A DNA stretch of 64,000 nt from Dugong dugon (lineage: Eukaryota; Chordata; Mammalia; Sirenia; Dugongidae), in NCBI GenBank assembly GCA_030035585.1, contig CM057469.1, positions 62,079,501 to 62,143,500 on the forward strand, in the 5' to 3' direction. The position numbers and the translations under genes were made by a program. The number at the start of each line of letters is the position of its first letter. Positions within the stretch are counted from its first letter, which is position 1. The notes below the pieces were generated by a model, which did no database searches, was not told the DNA's origin, and was given only the letters and a program-made list of their open reading frames with translations. This document shows, piece after piece, positions 12,618 to 25,900 of the stretch.

Positions 12618-12826
12618 ATGCATATGTAATATCAGAAGAAATGATGGAAAGACATAACATACAGTTAAAATGGGAAAGTGACAAAAAAATTTATACCAAA
12701 ACAGATGATGATGTTGAATTTACTTGTAAATGGGGATATAGACCAACGACACCAAGAGAGACTTTTCGAGTAACATGTCGGGGAGGGAAGCTGGAGTATC
12801 CCAGTTGTGAAAACTACTTTGGTTAA
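12618..12826 (+). CDS. CFH: Complement factor H-type CCP20 exon, terminal, first cysteine lost
   Basis: Terminal coding exon. Acceptor TACATTCAG, codon completed as G|AT, stop TAA at 12824-12826; 69 codons including the split one. It matches factor H CCP20 and CFHR terminal domains (VISxEMM, W..xK.IYTKT, VEFTCKWGYR, GGKLEYPSC) and ends ENYFG. In factor H this domain binds host glycosaminoglycans, sialic acid and C3d. Three of four cysteines are present (FTCKW, VTCRG, YPSC). The expected first cysteine of DPCVIS reads DAYVIS: codon TAT at 12622-12624 where TGT is expected. CCP modules pair Cys1-Cys3 and Cys2-Cys4, so one disulfide would be missing. No stop or frameshift otherwise. Confidence 0.9.
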
Positions 12827-13009
12827 AATCCATTTATATAATCAAAATATATACATATCTTGAATTTTGTATTATTAATCTAGTTCTCACAATTTTATTT
12901 TTCTAAATGTTAAGTCATTTTTATTCATAAATTAGAATTTGCATCATATATTAAGTGAATGATGTAATTATAATCCTAGAGACCCGTATCTGATCCTAAA
13001 AAACACCAT

Positions 13010-13015
13010 ATTAAA
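13010..13015 (+). terminator. CFH: ATTAAA polyadenylation signal of gene 1
   Basis: The 3' UTR from 12827 ends in 'caccatattaaaacttggcaaac', closely resembling the end of the human factor H mRNA 3' UTR as I recall it ('caccatattaaatcctgg'). 'gatgtaattataa' upstream also matches. Cleavage is expected roughly 10-25 bp downstream, around 13030. Confidence 0.65.
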
Positions 13016-14109
13016 ACTTGGCAAACGATGATGCTATGTGTCCTGTTCCTAAAATATTCTTCACAGGAAATTAGAGGCACTCATTTTAGTGCCTGCATTG
13101 GTCTACCACTTTCCTAAATCAAGCAAAGTTTTCTTTTTTTAATTCTTAATTTCTATTGTACTTTAAATGGTTAATGAAATAAACAATTTCTCATTAAACA
13201 TTTAGTACACTATTGTTTTATGACAGTGGTTAACAAACCCACATGTCAACACTGTCCCTTCTCAACCTCGGGTTCCCTATTACCAGCTTTCCTGTCCCCT
13301 CCTCCCTTCTAGTCCTTGCCCATGAACTGTTGGGCTCCATTAGTCTCATTTTGTTTTATGGGGCTGTCTAATCTTTGGCTGAACGGTGAGCCTCGGGACT
13401 GACTTCATTACTGAGCTAAAAGGGTGTCCGGGGGCCATACTCTCGGGGTTTCTCCAGTCTTTGTCAGGCCAGTAAGTCTGGTCTTTTTCTGTGAGTTAGA
13501 ATTTTGTTCTCCGTTTTTCTCCAGCTCTGTCTGGGACCCTCTATTGTGATCCCTGTCAGAGCAGTCAGTGGTGGTAGCCGGCACCATCTAGTTGTACTGG
13601 CCTCAGTCTGGTGGAGGCGGTGGTAGTTGTGGTCCATTAGTCCTTCGTAATAATCTTTCTCTTCTATCCTGTTTTCTTCTTTCTCCCTTGTTCCTTAAGG
13701 GGTGAGGCCTGTTGAATATCTTAGATGGCTGCCCCAGGCTTTTAAGACCCCAGACGCTACTTATCAAGGTAGAACGTAGAACTTTTCCTTTATGAAGTGT
13801 GTTATGGCAATTGAGCTAGATGTTCCCCTAGACCATGACCCCTCTGCACTCAGCCCAGCAATTCAGTCCTTTAGGGAGTTTGGATGGGTCTATGGAGCTT
13901 CCATGACCTTTCCTTGTACAAGCTGTGCTGGAGTGCCAAGTATTGTGCAATGTCCTACCCTTCACCAAAGTTACCACTTATCTATTGTCTATTTAGTATT
14001 TCCCCTCCACCCCTCCGATCCCTCCTAACCAACAAAGATTGTTTTTGTGTGTGTGTGTGTGTGTGTGTAAACTTTTTCGTAAGTTTTTCAATAGAAGTCT
14101 CATAGAATA

Positions 14110-17100
14110 TTTGTCCTTTTGTGACTAACTTATGTCACTCAGCAAAATACCCTCCAGTTTCATCCATGTTACGAGATGCTTCAAAGATACATCATTGTTC
14201 TTCATCATTGCGTAATACTCCATTGTGTGTATGTAGCATAGTTTGTTTATCCATTCGTCTGTTGATGGGCATCTAGGTTGTTTCCATCTTTTTGCTATTG
14301 TGAACAATGTTGCAGTGAACATGGGTGTTCATATTTCTATTCATGTGACGGCTCTTACTACTCTAGCATATATTCCTAGGAGTGGGATTGCTGGATCGTA
14401 TGGTATTTCTATTTCAGGCTTTCTAAGGAAGTGCCATATCATCTTCCAAAATGGTTGTATCAGTTTGCATTCCCACCAGCAGTGCATAAGGGTTCCGGTC
14501 TCCCTGCAGCCTCTCCAACATTGGTTATTTTCAGTGTTTTTGATTCGTGCCAGTAATGTCGGGGTAAGATGGTATCTCATTGTGGTTTTAATTTGCATTT
14601 CTCTAATGGCTAGTGATGGCAAGCATTTCCTCATGTGTCTGTTGGCCTCTTGAATGTCTTCTTTGGTGAAATGCCTGTTCATTTCCTTTGCCCATTTTTA
14701 ATTGGATTATTTGTCTTTTTGTTGTAGAGGTGTTGGATTTTCTTATAGATTTTAGAGATTAGACCTTTGTCTGTGTTGTAATGTCCAAAAATTTTTTCCC
14801 AGTCTGTAGGTTCTCTTTTTATTCTTTTGGTGAAGTCTTTTGATGAACATAAGTGTTTAATTTTTAGATGATCCCAGTAATCCAGCTTATCTTCTGGAGT
14901 TTGTGTGTTGTTGGTTATGGTCTGTATCCTGTTAATGCTGTGCATTAGGGCCTCTAGCGTTAATCCTATTTTTTCTATTATGAACTTTATAGTTTTGGAA
15001 TTTATATTTAAGTCTTTGATGCATTTTGAATTAGTTTTCGTATATGGTGTGAGGTATGGATCTGTTTCATTTTTTTGAAGATGGACATCCTGTTTTGCCA
15101 GCACCATTTGTTAAAATGACTGTCTTTTCCTCATTTGATGGAGCTTGGGCCCTTGTCAAAGATCCGGTGACCATAGGTGGAAGGATTTACTTCTGGCTTC
15201 TCAATTCTGTTCCAATGGTCAAAGTTATCTGTCATTGTACCAGTACCAAGCTGTTTTGACCACTGTAGCTGTATGGTAGGTTCTGAGGTCAGGTAGTGTG
15301 AGTCCACCTGGTTTATTCTTCTTCTTCAGTAGTGCTTTACTTATTCGGGGCTTCTTCCCTTTTCATATAAAGTTATTGATTAATTTTTCCATCTCTTTAA
15401 AGAATGTAGTTGGTAGTTGGATCGGGATTGCATTGTATTTGTAAATTGCTTTGGGTAGAATTGTCATTTTCACAATGTTGAGCCTACCTTCCCATGAGCA
15501 TGGTACGTTTTTCCATTTATGTAGATCTCTTTGGGTTTCTTGCGGTAGTGTTTTGTAGTGGTCTTTGTATAGGTCTTTTACATCCCTGGTTAGATTTAGT
15601 CCTAAGTATTTTATTTTTTATGGGGCTATTATGAATCTTATTGTTTTCCTGATTTCCGTTTCATGTTCTGTTTACTGGTGTATAGGAATCCAACTGATTT
15701 TTGTATGTTTATCTTGTATCCTGCTATTCTGTTGAATCTTTCTATTATTTCCAGTAGTTTTCTCGTGTACTAATTAGAGTTTTCTATGTGTAGGATCATA
15801 TCATCTGTAAACAGGGATAGTTTAACTTCTTCAAAATCAATTTGGATGCCCTTTATTTGTTTTTCTTGCCTTATTGCTCTAGCTAGGACTTCCAGCACAA
15901 TGTTAAATAGGAGTGGTTATAAAGGGCATCCTTGTCTTGTTCCTGTTCTCAAGGGGAATGTTTTCAGCCTCTCTCTGTTAAGAATGATGTTAGCTGTTGG
16001 TTTTGCATAGATGCCATTTATTATGTTGAGAAATTTCCCTTTTATACCTATATTATTGAGAGTTTTTTATCAGGAGTTCTCATTTGCCTTTTCTGTGTCA
16101 ATTGGGTGATTATGTGATTCTTTTCTCTCCTTTTCTTTATGTGGTTGCTTATGTTGATCAATTTTCTAATGTTGATCCATCCTTGCATAGCTAGTATGAA
16201 TCCTACTTGGTCATGGTGTATTATTTTTGTACATGATGCTGAATTCTATTGGCTAGAATTTTGTTGAGAATATTTGCATCTATATTCATGAGAGATATTG
16301 GCCTGTAATTTTCTTTTTTTGAGGTATCTTTGCCTGGTTTTGGTATCAGGGTTATGCTGGCTTCATAGAATGAATTTGGAAGTGTTGCTTCCTTTTCTAT
16401 GTTCTGCAATAGTTTGAGTAGAACTGGTACAAGCTCTTCTCTGAATGTTTGGAAGAATTATCCAGTGAAGCCATCTGGGCTAGGGCTCTTTTTGGTTGGG
16501 AGGTTTTTTATTACCTTTTCAATCTCTTCTCTTGTTATGGGTCTGTTCAGATTTTCAACTACAGTTTGTGTTATTTTTGGTAGGCAGTGTGTCTCTGAAA
16601 ATTTATCCATTTAGTCTAGGTTTTTGAATTTGTTAGAGTATAGTTTTACCTAATACTCTTATGATCTTTTGTTTCTATTGAGTCTGGTGTAATGTCCCGT
16701 TTCATTTCTTATTTGGGTTATTTGCGTCATCTCCTGTTTTTCTTTTGTCAATTTGGCCAGTGGTTTGTTGATTTTGTTGATTCTTTCAAAGAACCAACTT
16801 TTGCTTTTGTTGATTCTTTCTATTTTTCTATTCTCGATTTCTGTTATTTCTGCTCTTATTTTTATTATTTCTTTCCTTCCAGTGGCTGTAGGCTTTTTTG
16901 CTATTCTCTTTGTATTTCTTTCAGTTCTTTAGTTAAAGTTTTGATTTTCTCCCTTTCTTCTTTTTTGATGTGTGTATCTATTGCTATAAACTGTCCTCTA
17001 AGGACTGCCTTTGCTGTGTCCCAAAGGTTTTGGTATGAAGTATTTTTCTTCTCATTTGATTCTAGGAATTTTTTGATTCCATCTCAGATTTCTTCTATAA

Positions 17101-17890
17101 CCCAGTGGTTTGTAAGCAGGGTGTTAATCAGTTTCCATGTAATTGATTTTTTTCTCCTTGCTTTTTCTGTCGTTAATTTCTACTTTGTTGGTACTGTGGT
17201 CAGAGAAGATACTTTGTATTATCTCAGCATTTTGGGTCTTGTTGAGGATTGCTCTGTGCCCAAGATGTGGTCTGTTCAGGAGAACATTCCATGTGCATTG
17301 GAAAAGAATGTGTACTTTACAGCTGTTGGGTGGAGTGTTCTCTATACATCTATGAGGCCAAGTTGGCTGATTGTGCCCTTTAGGTCTTCTGTATCTTCGT
17401 TGAGTTTCTCTCTAGGTGTTCTGTCTTTCATCGAGAGTGGGATGTTGAAGTCTCCTGCTATTGTTGTGGAACTGTCAGTTTCTCCTTTCAGTGCTGTTAG
17501 AGTTTGGTTTATGTATTTTGGAGTCCTGTCATTGGGTGCATAGATGTTTACTATGGTTATGTCTTCATGATGGATCATCCCCTTAATCATATAGTGTCCT
17601 TCCTTGTCTTTTATGGTGGATTTTAATTTGAAAGTCTATTTTATCTGAGATTAGTATTGCCACTTCTGCCTTTTTTTTTGGCTTCTGTTTCATCGATATA
17701 TTTTTTCCCTACTTTGATTTTTAATAAGTTTACATCTTTGTTTCTAAGGTGTATTTTTTGTAGACAGTGTATTCATGGATCCTGGGTTTTTTTTATCCAT
17801 TCTGTCACTCTCCCTCACTTTATGGGTGCATTTAAGCCATTATATTCTGTTTAATTATTGAGAGATGTGAGTTTATTGCTGTCAGTTTGT
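14110..17890 (-). pseudogene. Degenerate ORF2 of L1-A
   Basis: Minus-strand pieces of L1 ORF2p: C-terminus at 14125-14322 ([22 protein letters not shown]-like), 14341-14682 ([30 protein letters not shown]), 14679-15107, RT start at 16221-16409 ([18 protein letters not shown]), endonuclease at 17342-17590 (IYAPND, DFNIPLS). Interrupted by stops and frame changes throughout, so no endonuclease or reverse transcriptase can be made. Confidence 0.9.
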
Positions 17891-18349
17891 AGTGCTTTTT
17901 TGTGGTGCTGACGTTTTATTTCTTCCTCTTACTCTCCTGTGGTGAATTCCTGGTTTGTGGATTTTTTTTTTTTTTCATTTCTTTTGTGTTTGCAGATTTT
18001 TTTTTTCCTGAGACTTTATGTTTTTCTTCTTTATTTTGATAAGTATGTTTGTTAACTTTCTTTGTGGTTATCTTGAAATTTACCTTTCTCTTCTTAGGTT
18101 TGAACCAGTCTATTATTACTTGGTATCACCTTGCCTTCCTCTCCATTAGAAGGTTCTATACATACACCATTTATTCCACCTCTTATGGTTCTGATGTTGT
18201 TGTCATTTACAGATTAACCCCTCTGGGTCCCTGTTGTAATTCTCTTGGTTTTGGATAGTCCTGGAGAGTTCATTTCCTAGGTTGTCATCTATCATGCATC
18301 CTAGATTCAGCTTGTGGTCTGATGTTGTTTGTTTTCAGATCAAAGGACT

Positions 18350-19330
18350 TCCTTTAATAATCTTTGTAAGGTTGGTTTGACTTTTACGTAGTCCTTTCAT
18401 TTTTGTTTGTGTGGAAATGTCCTAATTTCTGCACTATTTTTGAGCAAGAGTTTTGTAGCAGGTATTATTCTTTGCTGGCAGTTTTTTTCTTTCAAGGTTT
18501 CATATAAGTCATGCCAGTGCTTTCTTGCAAGCATGGTTCCTGCTTAGTCTTATTGTTTCTGAGCTTAGTCTTATTGTTTCTCCTCTGTATATGACTTTTT
18601 GTTTTACTTGAGCTACTCTCAGGATTCTTTGTTTGACTTTGGTTTAGTGAGTGTCATTATAATATGCATTGGTGAATTTCTTTTGGGGTTTATCCTATAT
18701 GGGGTTCGTTAAGCTTCTTGGATGGTCAACTTTTCATCTTTCATGATATTGGGGAAGATTTCTGTCAGCAGTTCTTCAATCATCCTCTCTGTGTTTTCTG
18801 TTTTATCCCCCTGTTCTGGAATTTCGATCACTCGAAAATTTTTGCTTTTGATTGTATCCCACATAATTCTCAGAGTTTCTTCATTTTTCTTTGTTCTTTT
18901 TTCTGATTTTTCCTCGTACAGATTTCTGTCCAAGTGTTTGTCTTCAATTTCGCTTATCCTGTCTTCCATCGTTTCAAAACTGCTCCTCAGCCCTTCTATG
19001 ACACTGTCCAGTTCTGAAATCTTATTGTTTATCTTTTGGATTTCTAATTGTTGTGTTTTGCATGATTTCTAGTTGTGAATTTGTTTTTGCATTTTGTTAC
19101 TGTATTACCTTCCTGAGTTCTTCCATTTTGTTGTCTGTATTTTCCATGAATTTGTCTGCCTTTTCCATGAATCTGTCTATTTTCCCCCATTTTTGTCTGT
19201 TTTTTCCATCAACTCTTGGATATCTCTGAATATTAGAGATTTGAATTCCCTATCATTTATTTCCAGTGTCTTTTCTTCCACTGAAAAGTCATCTGTTGTT
19301 TTATGTTGTATGCCAACTGGAGCCATACTG
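18350..19330 (-). pseudogene. Degenerate ORF1 of L1-A
   Basis: Minus-strand remnant of the L1 RNA-binding protein. The clearest part is 18709-18969 (EEKSEKRTKKNEETLRIMWD, then IEIPEQG and IEELLTEIFPNIMK), covering the end of the coiled coil and the RRM start. Broken by frameshifts on both sides. Boundaries are estimated by comparison with L1-D ORF1. Confidence 0.8.
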
Positions 19331-21009
19331 TCCTGTTTTTTATATGTTTTGATATTGTCTGCTATCTTCGGGACATTCTGTAGTTATTTTTCTCATGTAT
19401 TCATTGTATGTTTGTTTCATCCTGAGTTTTTGTTTTATTTGCTTATGTCTGAGCAGGTGAGCTGTGCATTCTTTGTTCTTTGCTCATCTGGAGGCACTAT
19501 ACTTTTCACCTCCTTCTCCAACAGGCTGGGTGAGTCCCTCAGGTATGGTATACCAAGGCAGGTCCAGCTGAAGGATAGTTGCTGGGATGGGTTGTTTGTG
19601 GCATATACTAGGGCTGACAGGGTGAGCCATGAATCAGTGCAGGTCAGGTTCCGGTAGACCATGTCTGTGCTACTTGTGGGGGGGGGGGGGTGATCTTCAG
19701 CACATGCTGCAGGTAGGCAGGAAAGAAAGAGGGAGATTATGATGTGTGGAGCTAAGATGGGTATGAGAAAGAGCAAAGAGAGGAGAGAGGAACAGGAGCT
19801 AAAAACATACAAACAAACAAAAAGAGTGCTAAGGGAGGTTGCTGTTGGAGTGGAGTGATGAGAGCCTGAGAAATGGAGGAAAACAAAAGGGAAAAAAATA
19901 AGAGAAAGGGTAAAAGAAAATAATGATTAAATAAAGATTAGAGAAAAAATATCAAATTCCCCATGCATCGCACTGGTACGGCTGCGAGAAAAGAGGAAGT
20001 TGCTCCCAGGCAGTGAAGTATAGCCTGTCTAGAAGGGTTAGAGGTGTCACACCATGCCCGGTATTCAGGAGACAGGAAGAGAAGGTAAGTATAGAGATAT
20101 GAGAAACTGAGAAATGAAGAAAGACGAAGAAGGAAAAAGAAAAGAAAACAAAACCAAAAAACCAAAAAACAAGAAAAAAATTCCACATGGGAACTTCCTG
20201 CACATCTGCACAGACTGAGGGCATAGCTCCCAAGCCTCACAGCACTGCCTGTCTAGATGGGGTTCTCAAGCTGAGAAAACAAAAAGGAAACAAACAAACA
20301 AACCAAAATAGAACAAATAAACAAAGCCCCGGGGATCCCACTAGCGTGGCAACATGGGCCAAGAATCAATTCCACAGTCGAGCAGCATTTCACAGCCTTT
20401 CAGGAAGAAGCAAATATGGCACATGGAGCCAGGTATTTGAGATTAAAGAGGAGAGGTTTTGAGAGGTATGGAAGAAAACAAAAGAAGAAAAAAAAAGCAA
20501 AAACAGCAGCCAACAAATGGAGCTCATAGAGCTGGCCTGTGTGGGTGGGCGGAATCCAAGAGGCACTGGGGTGAAGCTGATGCTTCCTGGATCCAAGAAT
20601 GTGGCCACAGGAAGCAGAGGAGGCTGGGGGTGTGTGAAGAAATGTGGTCAGGTGGGAAAGCATATATCACTGATTACCAGTTGTTCTGTCTCCTGCTGGA
20701 AGCTCCGTGAACTTGCTTTCCCATACTCCCTGTTCACCTGTCTCTGATAGGAGTCCAAGATGGTGGATCTGTGCTGTGTTAGCTGATAGGGGACCTCTGC
20801 ATATATCTGTCCTTGCTCTCTGTTCTCTGTCAGTTTCTTATTTCATTCGGTGGTTGGCTGAGTTCTTAATCTCTTCATTTGATGCTTAGTGTTTCAGGAT
20901 TGATGTTTATCTCTGCTTGCCTTAGTTTTTTGAGTCTTTGCTATGGAGGGACAACGTGGTGCTTCAGTCTATAGCACCATGTTGCCAGAAGTCCTCTGTC
21001 AAAGTATTC

Positions 21010-21449
21010 AACGTAACATCTGAAGCTTTCTGAGACACCGTATTTCAGAGGAAATGGAAAAGTTCTCGTGGTTTCCATCTTAAAAATAATATTACATAAC
21101 AAACATGTAAAAACCAAATTAAGTCAAGTCTATGGGTAGTAGCAAAATATAAGCAATTATTTATAAATTCCTGATATTAGCCTACTTGTCTATCTATAGA
21201 TAAATTTGCCAGAAAAGGTCAAATGTATGATTTTCTACAAGATGTCTAGCACACTTAATTATTCATATTAATTATAAGGAGAAATTAAAATTAAATAGGT
21301 TTTATAGCAATCATAACACTGACATAAAAAGTGACGAAAATCCAGTATCATGTATAAACACACGCAAATGAATGTACACGATACTATAAGCTCTGAATTT
21401 CTATAGAACAAAGGAAAGTGGATAACATATTCCAATGACTATATTTGGG
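21010..21449. other. Unassigned AT-rich intergenic sequence
   Basis: No exon or recognisable repeat found between L1-A and the next AfroSINE. Confidence 0.5.
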
Positions 21450-21645
21450 TTAAGGAGTCCTGATGGCACAAATGGCTGCTAACAAAAAGACTGGTGGTTT
21501 GAACCCAGACAGCGTCTCCATAGGAGAAAGGCCTGGCAGTATGCTTCTATAAAGATTACAACCAAGAAAACCCTACTTGGTTTACTTTGTCACATAGGGT
21601 CACTATGAGGTGAAATCAACATGATGGCACCCATCGACAATATCA
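21450..21645 (+). repeat. AfroSINE
   Basis: Starts 'gagtcctgatggcacaaatgg', contains 'ctggtggtttgaaccc' and 'gtcactatgaggtgaaatc', ends near 'cccatcgacaat'. A diverged sense-strand copy. 21646-22348 beyond it shows no feature. Confidence 0.85.
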
Positions 21646-22348
21646 TATTTGAGTTTAGAGATAAGAGTGTTAGTGTTTAACTCATTTATACTTGGTGTTT
21701 TCTAAATTTTTAAATTTTTAACATGTATCATATTAGAATTACAAGAATGTTATTTTAAAATAAAGATGGCTAAAAAGACAATACATTTGATGACTATAAA
21801 GACTTTGTAATTATCTTAAGGTACAATAATACTTTCATGATTTTGTGAGGGGAGGGAGAGTTTTGGTAAATAGGCAACAGTAAGATTCCAAAATACAATT
21901 TTTATCATCATACATTTCAGATAACATTAAATAGTTAAAAAACACTCTTGGCTAGAAACAGTTTTAAGTTCTAGAAAAAAACAAAACCTTTAAAGATCAA
22001 ACTGAATCTTACTGATATAATTGAAAACGGATCTGTAGGAACTACAGCACTAAAAGCGCTGGATGAAAACTCCCCCTGTTCTTTCTGTTGGGTATATCAA
22101 GAAGGATTCAGAGATTTCATTTGTTCAATTTGTCACAATCAATTATAGTCATTTATTCTTTTGCACCCAAATTATTCCAAATTTGGCTAGTGGGTGCTCC
22201 CTGAAGCTGGATCCTGACTGCATCTGACATATGCCCATTAGGCTTTGCACATCTCTCCTCTTGTAGCGCAGCACAATGTTCTCAGCTCACTGTGTACTTC
22301 TCCTGCCCATCACCTGTTATCAGGCTTCTTTCCATTACCTCCGATTCT

Positions 22349-22556
22349 TTTATTGGAGGCCTGGCAGTACAAAATTTAAGCCCTTGGCTGCTAACCAAAA
22401 GGTCGGTGGTTCGAACCCACTAGCTGCTCTGCGGGAGAAAGATGTAGCAGTTGGCTTCCATAAAGATTTACAGCCTTGGAAACCATGTAGGGCAGTTGTA
22501 CTCTGTGAAATAGAGTCACTATGAGTCAGGATTGGCCCGACAGCACGCAACAATTT
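22349..22556 (+). repeat. AfroSINE
   Basis: tRNA-derived SINE: 'gctaaccaaaaggtcggtgg' then 'ttcgaacccactagctgc', followed by the body ('agagtcactatgagtcagga') and 'cgacagcacgcaacaa'. The small ORFs here are SINE sequence, not genes. Confidence 0.9.
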
Positions 22557-22654
22557 AGACTCCATGAATTGTGCGCTGTTGTGCTAGTTGATAATGTTCA
22601 GTTCTATTAAAATCTCATCACTTTCAGTGCCTTTTATTGGTCAGGTCTTTGAAA

Positions 22655-22815
22655 TATAAGAAACTCTGGTGACATAGGGGTTAAGAGTTCAGCTGCTAAC
22701 CAAAAGGTCGGCAGTTTGAATCCACCAGGTGCTCCTTGAAAACCTTGTGGGCCAGTTCTACTCTGTCCTATAGGGTCTCTATATATCCGAATCGATTCGA
22801 CATCAGTGGGCTTTG
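22655..22815 (+). repeat. AfroSINE
   Basis: 'aactctggtgacataggggt', 'ctaaccaaaaggtcggcagt', 'ctctgtcctatagggtctc', ending 'aatcgattcgacatcagtgg'. Sense orientation and fairly complete. Confidence 0.9.
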
Positions 22816-22929
22816 TTTTTCGTCTTTTGAAATATAAATGACATTTAAAAGTCAGTAGTTTCTATTGGATTTTAAAAGCAAAGTTTAATAATACAATATT
22901 TGAATAATTTTTTAATGTATTTTCTCTTT

Positions 22930-25900
22930 ACTGTTCCCGAAGTGGTGAGACCAGGGGAGTATCTTAGATGGCTGTTCACAGGCTTTTAAGACCCCAGACA
23001 CTACACACTAAGGTAGAATGTAGAACATTGTCTTTATAAACTGTGTTATGCCAATTGAGCTAGAAGTTCCCCGAGACCATAGTCCCCACAGCCCTCCGCC
23101 CAGCAATTCAGTCCCTCGGGCAGTTTGCAATTGTCTTTGGAGCTTCCATGACCTTTCTCTGCACAAGTTGTGCAGGCTTCCCCAGCAATAGGTACTGTTT
23201 TACCCTTCACCAAAGTTACCACTTATCTATTTAGTTCCCCCCCCACACCCCTCCCATCCCTCGTAACCAACAAAGATTGTTTCTTTTTGTGTGTAAACTT
23301 TTAATTGTGTTAAATAGTAGAGGTCTCATACAATATTTGTCCTTTCGTGATTGACTTATTTCACTCAGTATAATGTCCTCCAGTTTCATCCATGTGATGA
23401 GATGCTTCACAGATTCATCATTGTTTTTTATCTTTGTATAATACTACATTGTGTGCATGTATCCTGGTTTGTTTATCCATTCATCTGTTGATGGGCATCT
23501 AGGTTGTTTCCATCTTTTTGCTACTATGAACAGTGCTTCAATGAATATGTGTGCGCATATGTCTATTAGTGTGACAGCTCTTATTTCTCTAGGATATATT
23601 CCTAAAAGTGGGATTGCACTTTGTAGTGGTTTTTTTTTTTTTTTTTTTTTTCCCTGTGGTGCTGAAGTTTTCTTTGTTCCTCTTACTCTCCTGTGCTGAG
23701 TTCCTTTTGTTTGTGGATTTTTTTTCATTTCTTTTGTTTTGGCAGGTTTTGTTTTTATAGAGACTTTATATTTTTCTTATTTACTTTGATGAGTAGGTTT
23801 GTTAACTTTGTTTATGGTTACTGTGATGGTTAAGATTGCGTGTCAGGTTGGCTGGGCCATGATTCTCAGTGTTTTAATGTAATCACTCCCATGAGTGAAT
23901 ATACTGTGAGTAGCCAATCAGATGAAATGGAGTTTCCTTGGGTGTGTGGTCCTTATCTGCATATAAGCAGACGTTCTGGCTTTTTGCTCTCTCTGGATCT
24001 TGCAGCTGCTTCCTGTCATATCATCTCCCGTTCTTGGGACTTGAGCTGTCAGCTTATCTACAGAATCTGGGATTCGTCGATCTGCACAACCTGTGAGCGG
24101 GAGCCCTCCTCTCCAAACTGCCTATCTTGGGCTTGCCAGTTTATGCAGCTGTGTGACTTGGGAGAGGCCTCCACCCTGATCCACGGACTTGGGATGTTCT
24201 AGCCTCTACAATCACGTGAGCTGTTTCCTTGATATAATCTCTCTCTATATATATATATTTATACACTTTACTGGTTTTGCTTCTCTAGAGAACCCAGCCT
24301 AAGATAGTTACCCTGAAACTTACCCTTATCTTCCTAGATTTGAACCAGGCTATTATTACTTGGTATCACTTGATTTCCTCTCCATTAGAAGGTTCTATAC
24401 CTACACAGTTTGTTCCCTCTTTCATTGTTCTGATGCTGTTGTCATTTACAGATTAACCTCTCTGGTTCCCTTTTGCAATTCTTTTGGTTTTGCATAGTCC
24501 TCAGTTCATTCCCTAGGTTGGTATCTGGCTAGTACAATCCTGAGTTCTGTATTTAGCCTGTGGTCTGATATTGTTTTTCTCGGGTTGAAGGACTTCCTTT
24601 AATAAGTCTCATAAGTTTGGTTTGGTTTTTACATAGTCCCTTAATTTCTGTTTATCTGGAAATGACCTAATTTCACCATCATATTTGAATGAGAGTTTTG
24701 CAGGATATATTATTCTTGGCTGGCAATTTTTTTCTTTCAAGGTTTTATATATGTCATCCCATTGCCTTTTTTCATGCATGGTTTCTGTGAATAATCTGAG
24801 TTTAGTCTTATTGTTTCTCCTTTGTATGTGACTTCTTATTTTTCAGGAGCTTCTCTCAGGATTTTTTGTCTTTGGTTCCAGTGAATGTGATTATGATATG
24901 ACTTGGTTATTTTCTTTTGGGGTCAATTCTATATGGGGTTTGTTGAGCTTCTTGGATGGTCAGCTTTTCATCTTTCATGACATTGGGGAAGTTTTCTGTC
25001 AGCAATTCTTCAGTGATCCTCTGTGTTTTCTGTTTTCTCCCCCTGTTCTGGATCTCTGATCACTAGCAGATTTTTGCTTTTGATTGTATCCCACATAATT
25101 CTCAGGATTTCTTCATTTTTCTTTGTTCTTTTCTCTGATTTTTCCTCTCACAGAGTTGTATTCAAGTGTTTGTCTTCAATTTCACTGATTCTATCTTCCA
25201 TCATTTCAAACTTGCTCTGCGCCCCTCCTGGGGCACTGTTCATTTCTGAAATCTTGTGTTTTATCTTTTTGATTTCTAATTGTTGTTTTTGTATGATTTC
25301 TAGTTGTGAATTTATTTTAGCATTTTGTTCCTAAACTATTCTCTTGAATTCTTCCATTTTTTGTCTGTATTTTCCATGAATTTGTTTGCCTTTTCAGTGA
25401 ATTCATTTATATTTTCCTCACTTTTGTCTGTTTTTTGCTTCAACTCTTGGATAATTCTGAATATTAGAGATTTGAATTTCCTATCAGTTAGGTCTAGTGC
25501 CTTTTCTTCTACTGGAAGGTCATCTGGTGTTTTATTTTGGACGTCTACTGGAACCATCCTGTCTTGTTTTTGTAAATGTTTTGATATTGTCTGATGTCGT
25601 CAGGGCATTCAGTGGATATTTTCCTCATTTATTGATTGTAGATTTGTTTCTTTCCTCCTGCTTTTTTGTTTTATTTGGTTATGTCTGAGCAGACAGGCTG
25701 TGCATTCTTTGTTGTTTGCTCATCTCTGGGCATGATACTATTCACCTCCTTCTCCAATGGGCAGAGTCAGTAAATCAAGTATGGTATAGCAGGGCAGGTC
25801 CAGCTGAAGGGGAGTTGCTGGGATATGTTTTTTGTGGCACATACAAGGGCTGACAGTGTGGACCGGGAATCAGTGCAGGGCAGGTTCAAGTAGGCTGTGC

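Larger units (their letters stand above)
13134..20999 (-). mobile_element. L1-A: near full-length antisense LINE-1
   Basis: A 7.9-kb L1 in reverse order: 3' UTR (13134-14110), ORF2 (about 14110-17890), inter-ORF, ORF1 (about 18350-19330), long 5' UTR (about 19400-20999). The 5' end in element orientation starts 'gaggacttctggcaacatgg'. Flanks show a likely 10-bp duplication with one mismatch: caaagttttc (13124-13133) and caaagtattc (21000-21009). Both ORFs carry many stops and frameshifts. A (GT)n microsatellite sits at 14046-14068. It occupies the intergenic space just downstream of gene 1. Confidence 0.9.

Noticed and set aside
13175..13182. AATAAA as the polyadenylation signal of gene 1
   Set aside because: It falls inside the 3' UTR of antisense L1-A; the ATTAAA at 13010 in conserved 3' UTR context is better placed.
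16692..17543. 283-codon plus-strand ORF rich in Phe, Ser and Leu
   Set aside because: Antisense shadow of L1-A ORF2; A-rich L1 sense strand gives long Phe/Ser-rich reverse frames.
18709..18969. Coiled-coil cellular protein
   Set aside because: Matches L1 ORF1p and lies in the correct place of L1-A.
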